NCBI GenBank assembly: GCA_018873245.2
Contig: JAEMBT020000008.1
Span: 434,001 to 498,000, forward strand
DNA: 64,000 bases
Reading direction: 5' to 3'
Origin: Archegozetes longisetosus
Lineage: Eukaryota; Arthropoda; Arachnida; Sarcoptiformes; Trhypochthoniidae
Part shown: positions 61,601 to 64,000 of the stretch, one piece after another
Position numbering within the stretch: position 1 is the first letter of the stretch
Layout of the letters: every line of letters begins with the position of its first letter
Notes under the pieces: generated by a model
What the model was told of the DNA's origin: nothing
The model's input: the letters and a program-made list of their open reading frames with translations, nothing else
Databases searched by the model: none
Made by a program: the position numbers and the translations under genes

Positions 61601-64000
61601 AACTGAACATCTCTTCTTTCACTCCTCCTTTCTATCGAATTAAATCATTTGAACTGCACTAAACAATCGACGTTTATATCCTTGTTTGATAATTTATTTA
61701 TTAAAAGTGAACTTCATTGCAAGAGGTTTCATTTTGATCACTAGTATCTATAGGAATACGGAATATTCTGTCACTCAGTTGTGTAATTTATTATTAACTA
61801 TATTTGTTTAGCTAAAGCAAATTATTTCTCACTAAATAACTTACATTATTATTAATGATCAAATTTTATTGATTGACAGAAACATTAATAGTTTAGAAAC
61901 GTTAGTATAGTTTCAGTATTCATGTTAAAAACTGATTCATCAGTCATCACATCATTTTTAGGTGTACTACAATAAAAAAATTGTGAAACACGTACGAGAT
62001 ATCTTATGTGTTTGATATAGTATTCGATTGATATTTAGATGATATGAAGGGAACTAAAGTGATCGGATAATGAGTTATTGACACGCGAGTTCAGGCTATC
62101 ATACAATAACGGACTGACTTATGAAGAACATAACTTTAAGGCTATCATATCGACTGTATATAGCTTGTTCTGAGAGCCGATGCTGTTGTGCAGCTAATAG
62201 TATGCACTGTATTGGCATTTCAGGCTTAATTTTCATAACTAAAAGTTTTGGTACAAAGTATATGATGATGAATATTACATTATGATTATTCACATGAATA
62301 AATATTATTAAATAAAGTCAATTTTAATAGTTTAACTATAATAATGATACAAAATAAAGATATAAGTTAATGTTCACTCTTGATGGTCTTTTCAAACTCT
62401 GTAAAGAGGGAGCCATCAAACTGTTAAATAACTACTAACTTAAAAGTAAGTTTTGCCACTTTATAAAGGTTACAATTTCTTACAACTTTTATCGATTATA
62501 CAGCTGTTTCAAAATGATTGAAAACAGAGTAACCTCATCATTATGTGGATATTGATAAATCAATCATTAATCGATTGAGTAACTGATTCGTTTGAATGAG
62601 TTAAATAGATGTTGCATTTTCCTAGAGGAGTTTCACACAACTACAATTGATAATTGACTCATCAGATACCAGTTCAAACATTGATAATTAAAAATCAAAA
62701 ATAATTTCTTAATAACGATATAATGTGTCGTTAATGTTAATAACTTACAACTTTGAATTAGTGTTGATGCAATGCGACCAATTTGTAACATTTTTATTAC
62801 TGCATAAATAATATTAATTTAAAATGCATTTATAATTTAAGATCTCCTGAGTGTCTTTTAATAAATAACTGTTTTTGTAGGCGTTTAAAGACATTTTTAT
62901 GTTCCTTTCAATGGTTGTCCATAAAATTGTCTGAGAGCCAGATTTTGAAGCCTAGTGTTGGAAGTTTCATTTAATCGAGGGATTCCTCGTTGGAATAATT
63001 TGATCAACGGAGCTGTAATTTCTTTTGGAAGTGTTATAATTTTACAAAATAGTTAAAAAGTGAGTCATAAACTTTTCAAGAATGAGCTCAAGTTGAGCTA
63101 TGGGACTGAGCGTTCGCTGTAGTCCATGATTCTGAATATTGTTGGTGTTTTAACTTTGAAATGATAGGCCTATCTATGGTCTGCAGCAACAATTGAAAAC
63201 GAATATTTGTCTCTCTGTGTGGTAACCCAATAAAATGATTGCTTTATTGCCAATAATATTCGTCATGAGCGTAGTAATAGTGCTTTCAATCATAGTTAGA
63301 GCATTTGTTTCTACTAATAACTGATGCAGTGCTTATATTTTTACGATCCAAATGTTTCTTAAACATTATTAATAACGTTTAACACAGAGCCAGACAAATA
63401 GTGCACCACTAAATGACAACTTGTGTTTTTCAAGTTTATAAATTATGTTAACTTTTTATTTCAGTTAAATTATTTTAAAAGGTAGAAGAGTTACAGAGAC
63501 AACACCTAAATTATGTTAAGGTTTGTTTTACTGCCAGCGAAAGGGTTCGTTCAGTTTGTTGGGTTTGTTACACAAAATATATAGTGCTGTCTAAGAAAAC
63601 AGCGCATACTGAACGATCTGTGCGAGTGAGCCTATCTTTGAAACAATTTCACAAATTTGTACTTTTCTCAATGTTTAGAAAACAGTCTGAACACGAAATT
63701 GTATGCAAAATATTTCTAGCAGAATGAGTGTTATTCCAGTTCTTAACTCCCCTTTATATAAACTATTCTTAATGTTGAAATAGAGAAAGTTTGTTCAACT
63801 TTATTCACCAGTATTCTCAGATCAATAAGTCTCGAAATATATTATCTCATCTGCTTTATATGTAGACAATTTGAACTCCTTCTTCAATACGAAAACTGCA
63901 TTACACAAAACATTATCTGCTTTGCGCTATAGTCAGTCAATGAGAGAGAAATAGAGAGAGAATTTATTTGTGGAGCCTGCAGTCACGTACTAGAACTTCA

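Larger units (their letters stand above)
53765..64000. other. Gene desert, part 5, to the window edge
   Basis: No recognised gene up to the right edge. It contains a 35-base CT tract, a GA-rich patch at 58658-58680, a DR1-like site at 57048-57060 and a quasi-palindrome at 57601-57625. A hairpin CATCGA..TCGATG lies near 54714 and a GA-rich end lies near 63940. The stretch at about 60420-60600 is less AT-rich with a ~45-codon frame, but no coding signal I trust. Confidence 0.5.

Noticed and set aside
19023-64000. tRNA, rRNA, U-snRNA genes or CRISPR arrays
   Set aside because: I looked for A-box/B-box words and conserved snRNA 5' ends and found no coherent cloverleaf or match. A tRNAscan-SE/Infernal run would settle it. 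CRISPR is not expected in a nuclear genome and no spaced repeats occur.

Overview
The window is eukaryotic nuclear DNA, almost certainly from an arthropod. It is AT-rich. Its protein-coding genes are split by very short GT..AG introns (mostly 53-80 bases), and the proteins match animal families closely. The compact genes and tiny introns would suit an acariform mite or another small-genome arthropod, but the species cannot be fixed from sequence alone. No bacterial, viral or plasmid features were seen.

Bases 1-19,022 are gene-dense. In order they hold: the 5' part of an unrecognised secreted-protein gene (minus, cut by the left edge); a SMARCAD1/Fun30-type chromatin remodeller (plus, 5 exons); an ankyrin-repeat protein with a C-terminal SOCS box (minus, 4 exons); a TMED2/p24 cargo receptor (plus, 2 exons); SAP18 (plus, 2 exons); a DDX10/Dbp4 DEAD-box helicase (minus, 1 exon); and UTP11 (minus, 4 exons). 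SMARCAD1 and the ankyrin-SOCS gene converge, as do SAP18 and DDX10. The ankyrin-SOCS gene and TMED2 diverge. DDX10 and UTP11 are neighbours on the same strand and both act on the U3 snoRNP / small-subunit processome. SMARCAD1 and SAP18 are both chromatin factors. Exon joins were worked out by hand from frame, GT/AG sites and family similarity.

Bases 19,023-64,000 (45 kb) contain no recognisable protein, tRNA or rRNA gene. The longest open frame there is 124 codons and is hydrophobic and unrecognised. From about 21 kb onward the DNA has a different texture. It holds at least eight GA/CT tracts of about 17-60 bases, GA/CA/GATA-rich patches and local inverted repeats. It reads as a gene desert, a very long intron or a regulatory domain of a gene outside the window.

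The strongest unexplained structures in the desert are: a 21-bp pre-miRNA-like hairpin at 37,081-37,133; a long imperfect inverted repeat bracketed by near-identical direct repeats at 24,440-24,565; and a promoter-like patch followed by a candidate ATG-bearing mini-exon with a strong donor near 45.4-45.6 kb. In the gene half, the best points are introns that stay open if retained (TMED2, UTP11) and promoter motifs that fit gene function (CCAAT plus ACGTG before TMED2, CACGTG before DDX10).
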